A stretch of DNA of 64,000 bases from JANQPA01 sp964548175 (GCA_964548175.1 CAZJQS010000013.1:1-64000); one strand, 5' to 3'. Counted from the first letter of the stretch, positions 52,129 to 60,705 are shown. Made by a program: numbers and translations. The notes: a model not told the origin generated them from the sequence alone.

Positions 52129-52770
52129 ATGAATTTAGACTCGAGTTACGTAATACACAGGATAGGATCAAAGATCAGAGAGCACCGGAAAGCAAAAAAC
52201 TTAAGATTAGTTGATTTGGCTGATGCCGCCAACATCAGCTCTGCTATGCTGTCCAAAATTGAAAACGGCAGGATCATCCCGACCATTCCTACCCTTTTTG
52301 ACCTCATCCAGGTCCTGGAGATCGAACCACAGGATTTTTTTGCCGAAATTAATCACGACACCAAGCTTACAGATTACATACTCATCCGAAAAGAGAATTA
52401 TGTTCCCTATGTAAAAGAAGAAAGCGCTGTCGGATTTCAATACAAGTCCATCCTCGAGTACAGTCTAAACGGAAATGCCTTCCAGATCTCCATCGTCACC
52501 CTTCAACCTGGAAACACGAGACCAAAAGTCTCCACAGATGCCTATGAATATCTTTTTCTTATAAACGGGGAAGTGAAGTATCATCTAGGAGAGGATGTGC
52601 TGACGCTAAAAGCAGGCGATTCCATATTTTTTGACGGCAACATCCCTCACGTTCCTATCAATGAATCCAAACAAGAAGTAACTTATATCGTCATCTACTT
52701 TTTCTTAAAAAAGAATGAGCAGGAAGAGGAAGCCCCAACTTCGACAAAAACAACCTCAAGGAATCAATGA
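52129..52770 (+). CDS. XRE-family transcriptional regulator with C-terminal cupin
   Basis: The 213-residue protein has an XRE helix-turn-helix at 8-70 (IGSKIREHRKAKNLRLVDLA, NISSAMLSKIENGRIIPTIP) and a cupin domain at about 110-190 (VTLQPGNTRPK, YEYLFLINGEVKYHLGEDVL, LKAGDSIFFDGNIPHVPIN) ending in a charged tail. Regulators of this layout sense a small molecule through the cupin and control a neighbouring catabolic gene. The divergent dehydrogenase is the obvious target, with an inverted repeat near its start. The next gene (membrane protein) is convergent two bases after its stop. Confidence 0.9.
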   Translation: MNLDSSYVIHRIGSKIREHRKAKNLRLVDLADAANISSAMLSKIENGRIIPTIPTLFDLIQVLEIEPQDFFAEINHDTKLTDYILIRKENYVPYVKEESAVGFQYKSILEYSLNGNAFQISIVTLQPGNTRPKVSTDAYEYLFLINGEVKYHLGEDVLTLKAGDSIFFDGNIPHVPINESKQEVTYIVIYFFLKKNEQEEEAPTSTKTTSRNQ

Positions 52771-52772
52771 TA

Positions 52773-54218
52773 TTACTTGGTGATGGTATACTTCACGATA
52801 TCCAAATCATCATCCCAGCCGATCAACCGATCATTTTCCCGGTGAAATAAGTAGGACGAATCCTGCGGCCATTCTTCTTTGTGTAAATAAAGCCCCGTTC
52901 TATTTTTTTCCTCTACTATATTCACTTCCGAGAAGGAAGCTTTGCCGTAGACACGCTCCTGGTCAAAAGCCTGTTCGGGTTTTTGTTTCCAAAGAAGTAG
53001 TTCATCGTCGTAATTGCTCAATTCGGCAGCCCGTTCTATTGCAGTTTTGACCACTCCTCTCCTATTCTCGATCAATGGCATGAATTGCACATAAAACAAA
53101 AAAGTGGCCAGCAAACCTCCCCAGATGGTCCCGACAACCACATAGCGTTTGTTGATCCCATACAAGCCGATGACGGCCATAAAGGCCGGCATCCAGTAGC
53201 CGGTTGTCACTGCCAGGGACGACCGGAAACCTGCAGCACGAAATTCGAGGAAGTTGTAAATGGTCAACACCACAGCCACCGTAAAGGCGGCCACCAGGTG
53301 AAGAATAGCTCCCGTTTTTACAAATGCCCGATAGGGAAAGCGTTCGTTGAAATACATGATCATCTGGCGGCCCACTATCATCGCCAGGATGCCGTGGAAC
53401 ACAATCGCGTGTCCAATTACCGCACTGATCATTCCGACCCCTAAAACGATGGTTAATTCTTCCTTACGCTTCCACTTATTGACCATTTCCCGAATCCCTC
53501 CCAGCACAAATCCCAGAAAAGGCAGCCACCCCAGCAAAGAAACACCTATAAATTTCAGATAACCGGAAGAAGCGATACTCCAGTACGCCGTTTCGCTTTT
53601 CCAGTCTAAAACACCGGTTAGATAAAATAACAATGCAGGCCCTAACAAACCCGCCACCGGATTAAGCTGAATGAGCGATCGTCTTTGAGGATGGAAAAAA
53701 TACAATCCTACGGTGTTCAGGCTTATAAACAGGATCGTCTCCAGAGGTTGTATCCAGACCGCCAAGCCCAGCAAAGCATAGAAAAGCAACCGCCACTGAA
53801 GAGTAGGTTGTTTTAAAAAAAGCAACAAAATCAGCCAGCTCATCCATTGAGTCGAGAAGGCCCAGGCGTCGCTGCTGGCTAATTTGCTGGTATGTACAAT
53901 GAAAAAAGAAGCTCCCAATGCCAGTAAGGCATACTGGCTGTATGACTGTCCGAACAGCTTTCGGGCGCCGAAGTAAAAAGCGACCATCGCCGAAATTAGG
54001 ATGACTGCCGAAGGCAATCGCCACCAAAACGTCCAAATGCCTTCTTCTAAAGACCAGAACGCAAGTAGATCACTCGGCAGAAAAAAGCTGGAAGTCAGAG
54101 ACCGAAGAATCATATCGCTTTCCGCACCGCTCCATACGCTTATCAGATCATTGGCGATCAGCAGATTGACGACCACCAGCATCATCGAACCGGTAAAAAA
54201 CAATTGATTTTTTTTCAC
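52773..54218 (-). CDS. Multi-pass membrane protein resembling ArnT/PMT-type glycosyltransferases
   Basis: The 481-residue protein starts at a GTG (54218) and has about 11 membrane segments. The periplasmic loop after the first segment carries an acidic pair-like region (SGAESDMILRSLTSSF, 31-46), and FWWRLPSAVILISAMVAFYF is the typical second segment of GT-C glycosyltransferases of the ArnT/PMT type. The C-terminal 80 residues are soluble. Such enzymes transfer sugars from polyprenyl phosphate on the outer face of the inner membrane. The fold assignment rests on pattern, not on catalytic residues. A TACCTTTG promoter box (54250-54243) precedes it, and the rpsU terminator lies just upstream. 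Confidence 0.6.
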   Translation of the reverse strand: MKKNQLFFTGSMMLVVVNLLIANDLISVWSGAESDMILRSLTSSFFLPSDLLAFWSLEEGIWTFWWRLPSAVILISAMVAFYFGARKLFGQSYSQYALLALGASFFIVHTSKLASSDAWAFSTQWMSWLILLLFLKQPTLQWRLLFYALLGLAVWIQPLETILFISLNTVGLYFFHPQRRSLIQLNPVAGLLGPALLFYLTGVLDWKSETAYWSIASSGYLKFIGVSLLGWLPFLGFVLGGIREMVNKWKRKEELTIVLGVGMISAVIGHAIVFHGILAMIVGRQMIMYFNERFPYRAFVKTGAILHLVAAFTVAVVLTIYNFLEFRAAGFRSSLAVTTGYWMPAFMAVIGLYGINKRYVVVGTIWGGLLATFLFYVQFMPLIENRRGVVKTAIERAAELSNYDDELLLWKQKPEQAFDQERVYGKASFSEVNIVEEKNRTGLYLHKEEWPQDSSYLFHRENDRLIGWDDDLDIVKYTITK

Positions 54219-54242
54219 TTACCTGTTTCGTTTGTGTTCGGA

Positions 54243-54250
54243 CAAAGGTA
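54243..54250 (-). promoter_or_regulatory. Promoter -7 box of the membrane glycosyltransferase-like gene
   Basis: On the minus strand TACCTTTG matches TAnnTTTG exactly and lies 24 bases before the GTG start. No TTTG -33 element is seen at the right distance because a long hairpin occupies that place. Confidence 0.4.
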
Positions 54251-54258
54251 AATAATAA

Positions 54259-54303
54259 GAGGCTATTTTGGCCTGGCAATTATCGCCAGGCCAAAATAGC
54301 CTC
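54259..54303 (-). terminator. Hairpin after rpsU
   Basis: GAGGCTATTTTGGCCTGGC (54259-54277) is perfectly inverted at 54285-54303 with a seven-base loop. On the minus strand it is followed by TTATTATTT, so it can end rpsU transcription. Confidence 0.8.
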
Positions 54304-54360
54304 CTGCAGTCGTTATGAAAATTTCGGGGTATTCCAATTCACCCATATAATATCTGAGGA

Positions 54361-54549
54361 TTAGTCTTCACCAAACTTCTCGTTGCGATACTTCGCATTA
54401 AGGATTTCATTTCTTCTTTCTACCGATGGTTTAGTGTAATGTTTTCTGCGACGAATCTCCTTGATAATGCCTATTTTGCGGTGTTTGTTCTTATACCTCT
54501 TCAAGGCTCTATCGATAGATTCACCGTCTTTAACGTTAATAATGATCAT
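54361..54549 (-). CDS. rpsU: 30S ribosomal protein bS21
   Basis: The 62-residue protein MIIINVKDGESIDRALKRYK... is a typical bS21 of Bacteroidota, with KNKHRKIGIIKEIRRRKHYT and KPSVERRNEIL. It binds the 30S subunit near the 3' end of 16S rRNA. In this phylum bS21 helps hide the anti-Shine-Dalgarno sequence, and in some flavobacteria its own mRNA carries a strong Shine-Dalgarno sequence (recalled from the literature). Here the start is preceded by TAAAATTAATAT, without one. A consensus promoter about 170 bases upstream gives a long leader that contains a small hairpin. A strong terminator-like hairpin follows. Confidence 0.96.
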   Translation of the reverse strand: MIIINVKDGESIDRALKRYKNKHRKIGIIKEIRRRKHYTKPSVERRNEILNAKYRNEKFGED

Positions 54550-54585
54550 ATATTAATTTTAGTTTAAATTTTATAAATGATAGAA

Positions 54586-54610
54586 ATGCTCAGCAAAAAA
54601 AACCGAGCAT
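54586..54610 (-). promoter_or_regulatory. Hairpin in the rpsU leader
   Basis: ATGCTC (54586-54591) is inverted as GAGCAT (54605-54610) around an A-rich loop, about 40 bases before the rpsU start in the long transcribed leader. It may control translation of rpsU. The stem is short, so this is only suggestive. The rest of the gap up to 54906 holds the promoter and nothing else recognised. Confidence 0.3.
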
Positions 54611-54724
54611 AAAATACTTTCTCGAGCGCACTAGAACGAAGGAATTAAACGGGAAAATCGAATCGAATCTGTTAAGGAAGAGAATTCAGCTTATCCGCAA
54701 CCGACAATACTATCCTAGCGGGTA

Positions 54725-54756
54725 CAAAGATAAGGGTATTCAGGGTAGTTTACAAA
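54725..54756 (-). promoter_or_regulatory. Consensus Bacteroidota promoter of rpsU
   Basis: On the minus strand TTTG (54756-54753) is followed after exactly 20 bases by TATCTTTG (54732-54725). Both boxes match the phylum consensus TTTG-N19-20-TAnnTTTG without mismatch. Transcription would start near 54718, about 170 bases before the rpsU ATG. Confidence 0.75.
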
Positions 54757-54906
54757 AAATTGTATCCTTCTCTTTAATCCCCTTCATTGTGATCAACAGA
54801 AAAAAAAGAAAAATAGTTCATTATCAGGATGTTGGGAGCAATAAAGATGGCACCGGGATGAACCTGACAATACCATGAACTTATTTCCCCGGCGCTCTCT
54901 TTGTTT

Positions 54907-56037
54907 TTATTGCTTTCCCAAAGCTTGGAGGATTTTATTATGCACCTCTTTATTGTCGTAAATTCCGCGGAACAACTCTGCGCCCGGACCAAAAGCAAAG
55001 ATCGGGACTAAAGTAGCCGAATGATGAGGTGTGGAGAAAGAAGGGGAAATAATGCTGTAATTGGCTTGTCTTCTGATGTCAGCTGCAGAAAGGGAAAATC
55101 CGCCTGTTTCATGATCTGCCGTGACAACGACGAGCGTTTGGCCATCTTTTTCTGCAAAATCCAGCACTTCGTCAATAACCGTATTGAAATCGAGTACTTC
55201 ACGGATGAGGTAATTTGCGTTATTGGCGTGGCCGGCCCAGTCGATCTGGGAGCCTTCCACCATTAGGAAGAAGCCCTCTTCATCCTGTTTTAAATAATTG
55301 ATGGCTTTTTTAGTGGCATTAAGCAAATAGTCTTCACGGCCGTCGGTCATTGGAGGCATGCCGTCTTCGGCCAGCAGATAACCATATTTTTGTCCCAGCT
55401 TGCCCCTGCCAAAGTCGTCAAGGCTTTTCGTGGATAAATTTACGCCCTTTGCTTTTAAAGTATCGAGATAATTACGCTGATCTTCGCGCTGGGCAAAAAA
55501 CTGGGTTCCGCCGCCGGCAAAGAAATCGACATCGGCATAGACCAGTTGACGGGCGATCTCCTCGTATTTATTTCTGGAGTCGATATGTGCATAAAAAGAA
55601 GCGGGAGTCGCGTGAACGATGGAAGAAGTAGAGACCAAACCGATACTGAAGCCCTGCGGCGCCAGTTTTTCCACCAGGTTCTCAAGTTCAGCGGTATCTA
55701 CGTCTACGCCTATGGCGCCGTTGTAGGTTCTTTCTCCGGTAGCATAGGCTGTGGCGCTGGAAGCACTATCCGTAACTTTTTCCTTTGCCGAAGAGGTATT
55801 GAGCAAACCGATCTGATTAAAACGGCTGAAACTAGGCGTTTGCCCCTCCTCACCATAATAATAGCTGGCCGACACCTGCGCCAGGCCCATGCCGTCGCCG
55901 ATCAGAAAAATAACGTTTTTAGCTTTCTGCCCCTCCTGAATCTGCTGAAGGCCGCTATTACAGGCGCTGAGTAAAAAGACCAGGAAAAGCCCGGAAAATA
56001 AGTTTTTATTGAACAGTTGATTCATTGTTGCATACAT
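54907..56037 (-). CDS. Alkaline phosphatase (PhoA family) lipoprotein
   Basis: The 376-residue protein has a lipoprotein signal (FLLSAC, C26; an ATG at codon 5 is an alternative start). The PhoA-type metal and nucleophile sites are present: D48 in FLIGDGMG, S91 in KVTDSASSATAYATGE, DWAGHANN, VVVTADHETGGF and HHSATLVPIFAFGPGA. It should release phosphate from many monoesters at the envelope. It ends NKILQALGK with no sorting domain, so it is probably held by the lipid. Its upstream region carries TACTTTAG near 56057 on the minus strand. It is a single gene, divergent from the wbqC-like gene. Confidence 0.93.
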   Translation of the reverse strand: MYATMNQLFNKNLFSGLFLVFLLSACNSGLQQIQEGQKAKNVIFLIGDGMGLAQVSASYYYGEEGQTPSFSRFNQIGLLNTSSAKEKVTDSASSATAYATGERTYNGAIGVDVDTAELENLVEKLAPQGFSIGLVSTSSIVHATPASFYAHIDSRNKYEEIARQLVYADVDFFAGGGTQFFAQREDQRNYLDTLKAKGVNLSTKSLDDFGRGKLGQKYGYLLAEDGMPPMTDGREDYLLNATKKAINYLKQDEEGFFLMVEGSQIDWAGHANNANYLIREVLDFNTVIDEVLDFAEKDGQTLVVVTADHETGGFSLSAADIRRQANYSIISPSFSTPHHSATLVPIFAFGPGAELFRGIYDNKEVHNKILQALGKQ

Positions 56038-56134
56038 TTGTTTAACAGCGCTAAAGTAATTTAATTTGCAGAATTTTAGTCCATACCGCTTTTTTTATCT
56101 AAGGTAGTATGGAAAAGTTTAAGCTTGATTTAAC

Positions 56135-56785
56135 ATGGATATTGCCGGAAATGGCCTACTGGAATTGCACTACCTACCTTGTATTCAATACATCAGTAAA
56201 TTCTGCCTGCATCCTAATATCTGGATCGAACAACATGAGCATTACCAAAAAGGTAGCTATCGCAACCGTACACACATCGCTTCCGCTAACGGATTATTAC
56301 GCTTGTCTGTTCCCCTCATCAAAGGCAAACACGAACAGCAAAACATACGCGACGTACGCATTGCCTACCACGAACCGTGGGCAGCTCAACACTGGCACAG
56401 CATACAAACCGCTTACGGCAACGCCCCCTTTTTTGAATATTACAGTGAATACCTCAAGTCCGTTTTTGAAAAAAAACCGGCTTTCCTTTTTGATTTGAAC
56501 CTGGAATTGTTAAAAATCCTGCTGGACCTTTTGTCCATTGATCAGCAGATAAACCTCAGCCCCGAATATTATAAGGACGTGCCCGCGGACTGGAAAGATT
56601 ACCGTGGAGCAATTTCACCGAAAAATGAACAAACCACCTCTGATCCAATTTTTAAAGAAGTAAAATATGTCCAGGTATTTGAAGAAAAACACGGATTTAT
56701 TCCCAATTTAAGTATATTGGACCTATTGTTTTGCACAGGCCCGGGCGCAGCCATGCTGCTGGAGGCTTCCATAAACAAAAATTAA
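56135..56785 (+). CDS. WbqC family protein
   Basis: The 216-residue protein shows the WbqC pattern: LHYLPCIQYISKFCLHPNIW (11-30), EQHEHYQKGSYRNRTHIAS, LSVPLIKGKHEQQNIRDVRI, HEPWAAQHWHSIQTAYGNAP and FFEYYSEYL. The last hydrophobic stretch contains CTGPGAAMLL. WbqC proteins occur in many surface-polysaccharide and other loci; their exact reaction is not known to me. The ATG at 56135 is directly before the conserved start; an earlier ATG (56109) is in another frame. The dynamin-like gene follows after 12 bases, so they are probably one transcript. Confidence 0.88.
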   Translation: MDIAGNGLLELHYLPCIQYISKFCLHPNIWIEQHEHYQKGSYRNRTHIASANGLLRLSVPLIKGKHEQQNIRDVRIAYHEPWAAQHWHSIQTAYGNAPFFEYYSEYLKSVFEKKPAFLFDLNLELLKILLDLLSIDQQINLSPEYYKDVPADWKDYRGAISPKNEQTTSDPIFKEVKYVQVFEEKHGFIPNLSILDLLFCTGPGAAMLLEASINKN

Positions 56786-56797
56786 AATACTATACCG

Positions 56798-58537
56798 GTG
56801 TCAAATTTAATCAATCAACACCTACAATCATATCGAGCCCAGATCGAGGAAATCGTCAAAGACCTGCACGACTTAACGGTAAAGATCGGTCATGAAGAAT
56901 TATCAAAAACGGTAAGCGAGTTGCGCAACCGGATACACGAGCCGTTCATGTTCGTTATCGTGGGCGAAGTCAAATCGGGAAAAAGCAGTTTCATCAACGC
57001 TTTGCTGAATACCGGCCGGGAAATTACCAAAGTGGCTCCGCAGCCTATGACCGACACCATCCAGCAAATCCTCTACGGGGAGGAAGAAGAGATCATCACC
57101 ATCAATCCTTTCCTGAAAAAGATCCTCCTGCCGGAGGAGATCCTCCGGGAGATCGCCATAGTCGATACTCCCGGAACCAACACCATTATAGAACACCACC
57201 AGCAAATTACCGAAAGCTTCATTCCGGCTTCCGACCTTATCGTTTTCGTTTTTGAAGCCAAAAACCCGTACCGGCAGTCGGCCTGGGATTTTTTCAACTA
57301 CATCCATTCCGATTGGCGAAAAAAGATCATTTTCGTTTTACAACAAAAAGATTTACTTCCTGAACAAGACCTGCAGGTCAACCTTCAGGGCGTGGAAGAA
57401 TATGCGCAGAAAAAGGGCCTGAATAAGCCCCAGGTCTTCGCCGTCTCCGCCAAAGATGAACAGGAAGGGCGAACCGAAATCAGCGGCTTCGCACCTGTAC
57501 GCGAATACATCCGCGAACACATCACAGGCGGAAAGGCGCCGGTGCTCAAACTACAAAACACCATCCAGCTGTCCCAAACCCTCAACGAACGCATCGCTAC
57601 CGGTCTGGAAGATCGCCGAAAACAGTGGGAAGCAGATACCACTTTTCGCAAAGATATCAGGGAAACGCTCGATCATCAGGAAAACAAATCCTACAAACAA
57701 GTCGATCTACTGAGTGAAAACCTCCTGGCGGGATACGACCGCATCACACAAAAAAAGGAGAAAGAACTCACCCACGGCCTTTCTTTCTTTACGCTGATCA
57801 AAAGATCTTTTGCTTCCATTTTCAGCAAGAAACAATCTGCTAAGGAATGGCTTGAGAACCTGGCCCAAGAGCTGGAGGATCAACTCAATACCGAACTCAA
57901 ACAGAAACTCAACGACGGCGTGGTCGATCTGGCCGACAGTGTGCAGCAAATGGCGCAGGTGATCGACCTGAAGATCCGCACCAGCACCACCATACTGAAA
58001 AATGACCATGACGTATTCAGTGACATTGCCGAAAAGCGCAATCGCATCCTGGATGAATTACAGTCCGCCTTCCGGGGCTTCGTCAGCAAATCGGAAAGTT
58101 TTACAGACGAGGAGCTTTTCCCCGATAAAAGCACGCTATCCCCTAACCTGGCCACAGGCAGCGGCATTGCTGTTATCGGCATTATCCTCGCTACCGTAAC
58201 CAACGGCGTGGTGTTTGACATTACCGGAGGTATTCTGACCACCATCGGTCTATTATTCGCCGGCTTCGCTACTCGCGGCAAACGCCGTAAGATCATCGAG
58301 GGTTATCGGGAAGAAATTCAAAAAGGCAGGGAGCAACTGGAGTCTGAAGTCGACACTCAACTAAAAACCTACATCAAAAATCTGAAAAACAAGATCGATC
58401 AGACCTTTGCCCGCTTTGATGTCATGCTGCAGAATGAAGAAAAACAGATAGAGCAACTGACCAATCTGTACCAGGATATTGATGTACGCCTGAAGGAATT
58501 GGCGGATAAAATATCGGGTGACGCTAAAATCGGGTAG
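56798..58537 (+). CDS. Dynamin-like GTPase with membrane-inserted segment
   Basis: The 579-residue protein starts at GTG. The G domain shows FVIVGEVKSGKSSFINALL (G1, about 52-70), a threonine in QPMTDTIQ (G2), IAVDTPGTNT-like VDTPGTNTII (G3) and LQQKDLL in place of NKxD (G4). A helical part follows (residues 250-430, rich in Q, K, E), then two adjacent hydrophobic helices (AVIGIILATVTNGVVFDITG, GILTTIGLLFAGF, near 455-490) and another coiled-coil stretch. This is the layout of bacterial dynamin-like proteins that bend or bridge membranes. It is coupled to the wbqC-like gene upstream. Confidence 0.88.
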   Translation: MSNLINQHLQSYRAQIEEIVKDLHDLTVKIGHEELSKTVSELRNRIHEPFMFVIVGEVKSGKSSFINALLNTGREITKVAPQPMTDTIQQILYGEEEEIITINPFLKKILLPEEILREIAIVDTPGTNTIIEHHQQITESFIPASDLIVFVFEAKNPYRQSAWDFFNYIHSDWRKKIIFVLQQKDLLPEQDLQVNLQGVEEYAQKKGLNKPQVFAVSAKDEQEGRTEISGFAPVREYIREHITGGKAPVLKLQNTIQLSQTLNERIATGLEDRRKQWEADTTFRKDIRETLDHQENKSYKQVDLLSENLLAGYDRITQKKEKELTHGLSFFTLIKRSFASIFSKKQSAKEWLENLAQELEDQLNTELKQKLNDGVVDLADSVQQMAQVIDLKIRTSTTILKNDHDVFSDIAEKRNRILDELQSAFRGFVSKSESFTDEELFPDKSTLSPNLATGSGIAVIGIILATVTNGVVFDITGGILTTIGLLFAGFATRGKRRKIIEGYREEIQKGREQLESEVDTQLKTYIKNLKNKIDQTFARFDVMLQNEEKQIEQLTNLYQDIDVRLKELADKISGDAKIG

Positions 58538-58542
58538 CCATT

Positions 58543-59238
58543 TTAAGTCTCCACTCCCCGAAACTTATCCCAGAGCCAATCTTCAGGAAGTTCGGCCTCA
58601 AAATACACTCTTTCTTTTTTCACGGGATGAATAAATTCCAGCGAGCGGCAATGCAGATGGATGGAGCCGTCACGATTGGCCTGTTTGAAACCGTATTTTA
58701 CGTCTCCTACTATTGGACATCCGATCTTGGCCAGCTGAACGCGGATCTGATGTGGCCGACCGGTTTTGAGGGTTATTCTGAGCAAAGAATAGCCATCCAA
58801 CTCCCCTATGAGTTCGTACTCCAGAACTGATTTTTTAGCATTTTTAGCCCGGCTGCTCTTGGTATCGTATGCTTTGGCGATATTTTTGAGGGTATCCTTA
58901 ACGACATAATGGGTCAACGTGCCGCTAATTGGTTTTGGCCTTTCCTTGGTAATGGCCCAGTATATTTTTTTTACTTCTCTTTCTTTGAAGAGCTCATTCA
59001 TACGGGCCAGAGCTTTGCTGGTCCGGGCAAAGATCATCGCTCCGCTTACGGGCCTGTCGAGGCGGTGAATGACGCCGAGGAAAACTGCACCGGGTTTATT
59101 GTACCTGATCTTGATGTATTCTTTTATGTATTCTCCGATGGGCACATCACCGGTTTCATCTCCCTGCACCAGCAGCCCCGCCGGTTTATTTACCCCGATC
59201 AGGTGATTGTCTTCGAAAAGTACTTGAAGTCCCTGCAT
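58543..59238 (-). CDS. RluA-family pseudouridine synthase
   Basis: I start at ATG 59238 (MQGLQVLFEDNHLIGVNKPA), giving 231 residues; a longer frame to 59316 adds 26 residues that lack homology and run into intergenic sequence. The catalytic aspartate is D61 in GVIHRLDRPVSGAMI. Other conserved stretches are VNKPAGLLVQGD, LKTGRPHQIRVQLAKIGCP and VGDVKYG. These are typical of RluA-type enzymes that isomerise uridine in rRNA or tRNA. An S4 domain is lacking, as in the small RluA group. It is convergent with the dynamin-like gene, five bases apart. Confidence 0.93.
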   Translation of the reverse strand: MQGLQVLFEDNHLIGVNKPAGLLVQGDETGDVPIGEYIKEYIKIRYNKPGAVFLGVIHRLDRPVSGAMIFARTSKALARMNELFKEREVKKIYWAITKERPKPISGTLTHYVVKDTLKNIAKAYDTKSSRAKNAKKSVLEYELIGELDGYSLLRITLKTGRPHQIRVQLAKIGCPIVGDVKYGFKQANRDGSIHLHCRSLEFIHPVKKERVYFEAELPEDWLWDKFRGVET

Positions 59239-59299
59239 ATGGATGTTTGTGTCTGTATCGTTGTAATATAAATAATGCAATATAGTGATTAGCCTTGGA

Positions 59300-59390
59300 G
59301 TTGTGTAAAAAGTCACTTTCTCCTTTTGTCCGGCTTAAATAATTTTCTTTTTATTAGCTGAGCAAAGGAGCGAGATGCCTTTTACACAAC
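59300..59390. mobile_element. Family B MITE-like element, short copy
   Basis: GTTGTGTAAAA (59300-59310) is inverted at 59380-59390 (TTTTACACAAC), and AGTC follows the left end as in the copy at 24701. Inside, CTCCTTTTG pairs with CAAAGGAG and AATTTTCTTTTTATTAGCTG repeats the AGCTAATAAAATT core in reverse. The whole unit is 91 bases. It lies between two divergent gene starts. Confidence 0.6.
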
Positions 59391-59496
59391 CCCATATATT
59401 AAGTTTCGGCAAACTGAAGTTCGACCCGGTTTTGGCACACTTATTGCTATTTTCTTTAATATAGGTTTTAGGTTAAGATTGTAAAATTCGCAATTC

Positions 59497-59523
59497 AGCT
59501 CGTGCAAGCCACGAGCTTTTTTT
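59497..59523 (+). terminator. Intrinsic terminator upstream of ald
   Basis: AGCTCGTG (59497-59504) pairs with CACGAGCT (59510-59517) around CAAGC, followed by a T-run. It points along the plus strand about 70 bases before the alanine dehydrogenase start. No plus-strand gene ends within 900 bases upstream, so it may be a leader terminator (attenuator) of ald. Confidence 0.75.
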
Positions 59524-59592
59524 ATTTTTAGCCCGATAAACACATTATCAGTAAAAACAATCCAAATTACCTAATCAAATAATGCATTTAAA

Positions 59593-60705
59593 ATGATCAT
59601 TGGGGTACCAAAAGAAATTAAAAACAACGAAAACCGGGTCGCGTTGACTCCGGCCGGCGCTTTGGAACTGACCAAAAGAGGCCATCAGGTATATGTTCAA
59701 TCTACAGCCGGCATAGGAAGCGGCTTTTCGGATGAGGCATATGAAAAGGCGGGCGCCAGTATCCTGGACACGATCGAGGAAGTCTATGACATTGCTGAGA
59801 TGATCATGAAGGTCAAGGAACCGATCGAGCGGGAATATCCACTGGTTAAGGAAGACCAATTGGTATTCACCTATTTCCATTTTGCTTCCTATGAGCCGCT
59901 GACTAAGGCGATGATGGAGAGCGAAGCCATATGCCTGGCCTACGAAACAGTAGAACTGGAAGATCATTCACTTCCTTTGCTGGTGCCGATGTCGGAGGTA
60001 GCGGGAAGAATGGCTGTGCAGGAGGGTGCAAAATACCTGGAAAAACCGATGATGGGTAAAGGTATCCTGTTGGGCGGTGTCCCTGGCGTAGAACCTGGCA
60101 AAGTACTGATCCTGGGTGGCGGCGTCGTCGGCACTCAAGCCGCTAAGATGGCCGCCGGACTTGGCGCCATGGTAACCATAATGGATGTCAATCTGGCTCG
60201 CCTGCGCTACCTGGCCGATGTAATGCCCGCTAATGTTAATACGGTCTATTCTAACGAGTACAACATTCGCAGACTGATCAAGGATCATGATCTGATCATC
60301 GGCGCGGTGCTTATTCCCGGCGCAAAAGCGCCTAAGCTGATTACCCGGGATATGTTGAAGGAAATGCAGAAAGGGACGGTCCTGGTGGATGTAGCCGTTG
60401 ACCAGGGCGGTTGTATCGAAACCTGTAAACCTACCACACATGCAGAACCAACCTACGTTATTGACGATGTGGTGCACTATTGCGTAGCCAATATGCCGGG
60501 TGCGGTGCCTTATACTTCCACCATTGCCCTCACCAATGCGACGCTCCCTTATGCCCTCCAGCTGGCCAATAAGGATTGGAAAAAAGCCTGCGCAGAGAAT
60601 GAACCGTTGAAGAAAGGATTGAATGTGATTAAAGGAGAAGTGGTATACCAAAGCGTGGCGGAAGCTTTTGATCTGCCGTATACGGATGTTGAGAAATATT
60701 TATAA
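59593..60705 (+). CDS. ald: Alanine dehydrogenase
   Basis: The 370-residue NAD-dependent enzyme interconverts L-alanine and pyruvate plus ammonia. The N-terminus MIIGVPKEIKNNENRVALTP is canonical. K75 (MKVKEP) and H96 (TYFHFA) are the substrate-site residues, the nucleotide loop is GGGVVGTQAA (175-184), and D270 lies in VDVAVDQGGC. The length and all motifs are full. It is a single gene with a terminator hairpin in its leader and a palindromic element downstream. Confidence 0.96.
   Translation: MIIGVPKEIKNNENRVALTPAGALELTKRGHQVYVQSTAGIGSGFSDEAYEKAGASILDTIEEVYDIAEMIMKVKEPIEREYPLVKEDQLVFTYFHFASYEPLTKAMMESEAICLAYETVELEDHSLPLLVPMSEVAGRMAVQEGAKYLEKPMMGKGILLGGVPGVEPGKVLILGGGVVGTQAAKMAAGLGAMVTIMDVNLARLRYLADVMPANVNTVYSNEYNIRRLIKDHDLIIGAVLIPGAKAPKLITRDMLKEMQKGTVLVDVAVDQGGCIETCKPTTHAEPTYVIDDVVHYCVANMPGAVPYTSTIALTNATLPYALQLANKDWKKACAENEPLKKGLNVIKGEVVYQSVAEAFDLPYTDVEKYL

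Noticed and set aside
56109..56498. 129-codon frame overlapping the wbqC-like gene
   Set aside because: The WbqC conserved sequence is in the other frame from 56135.
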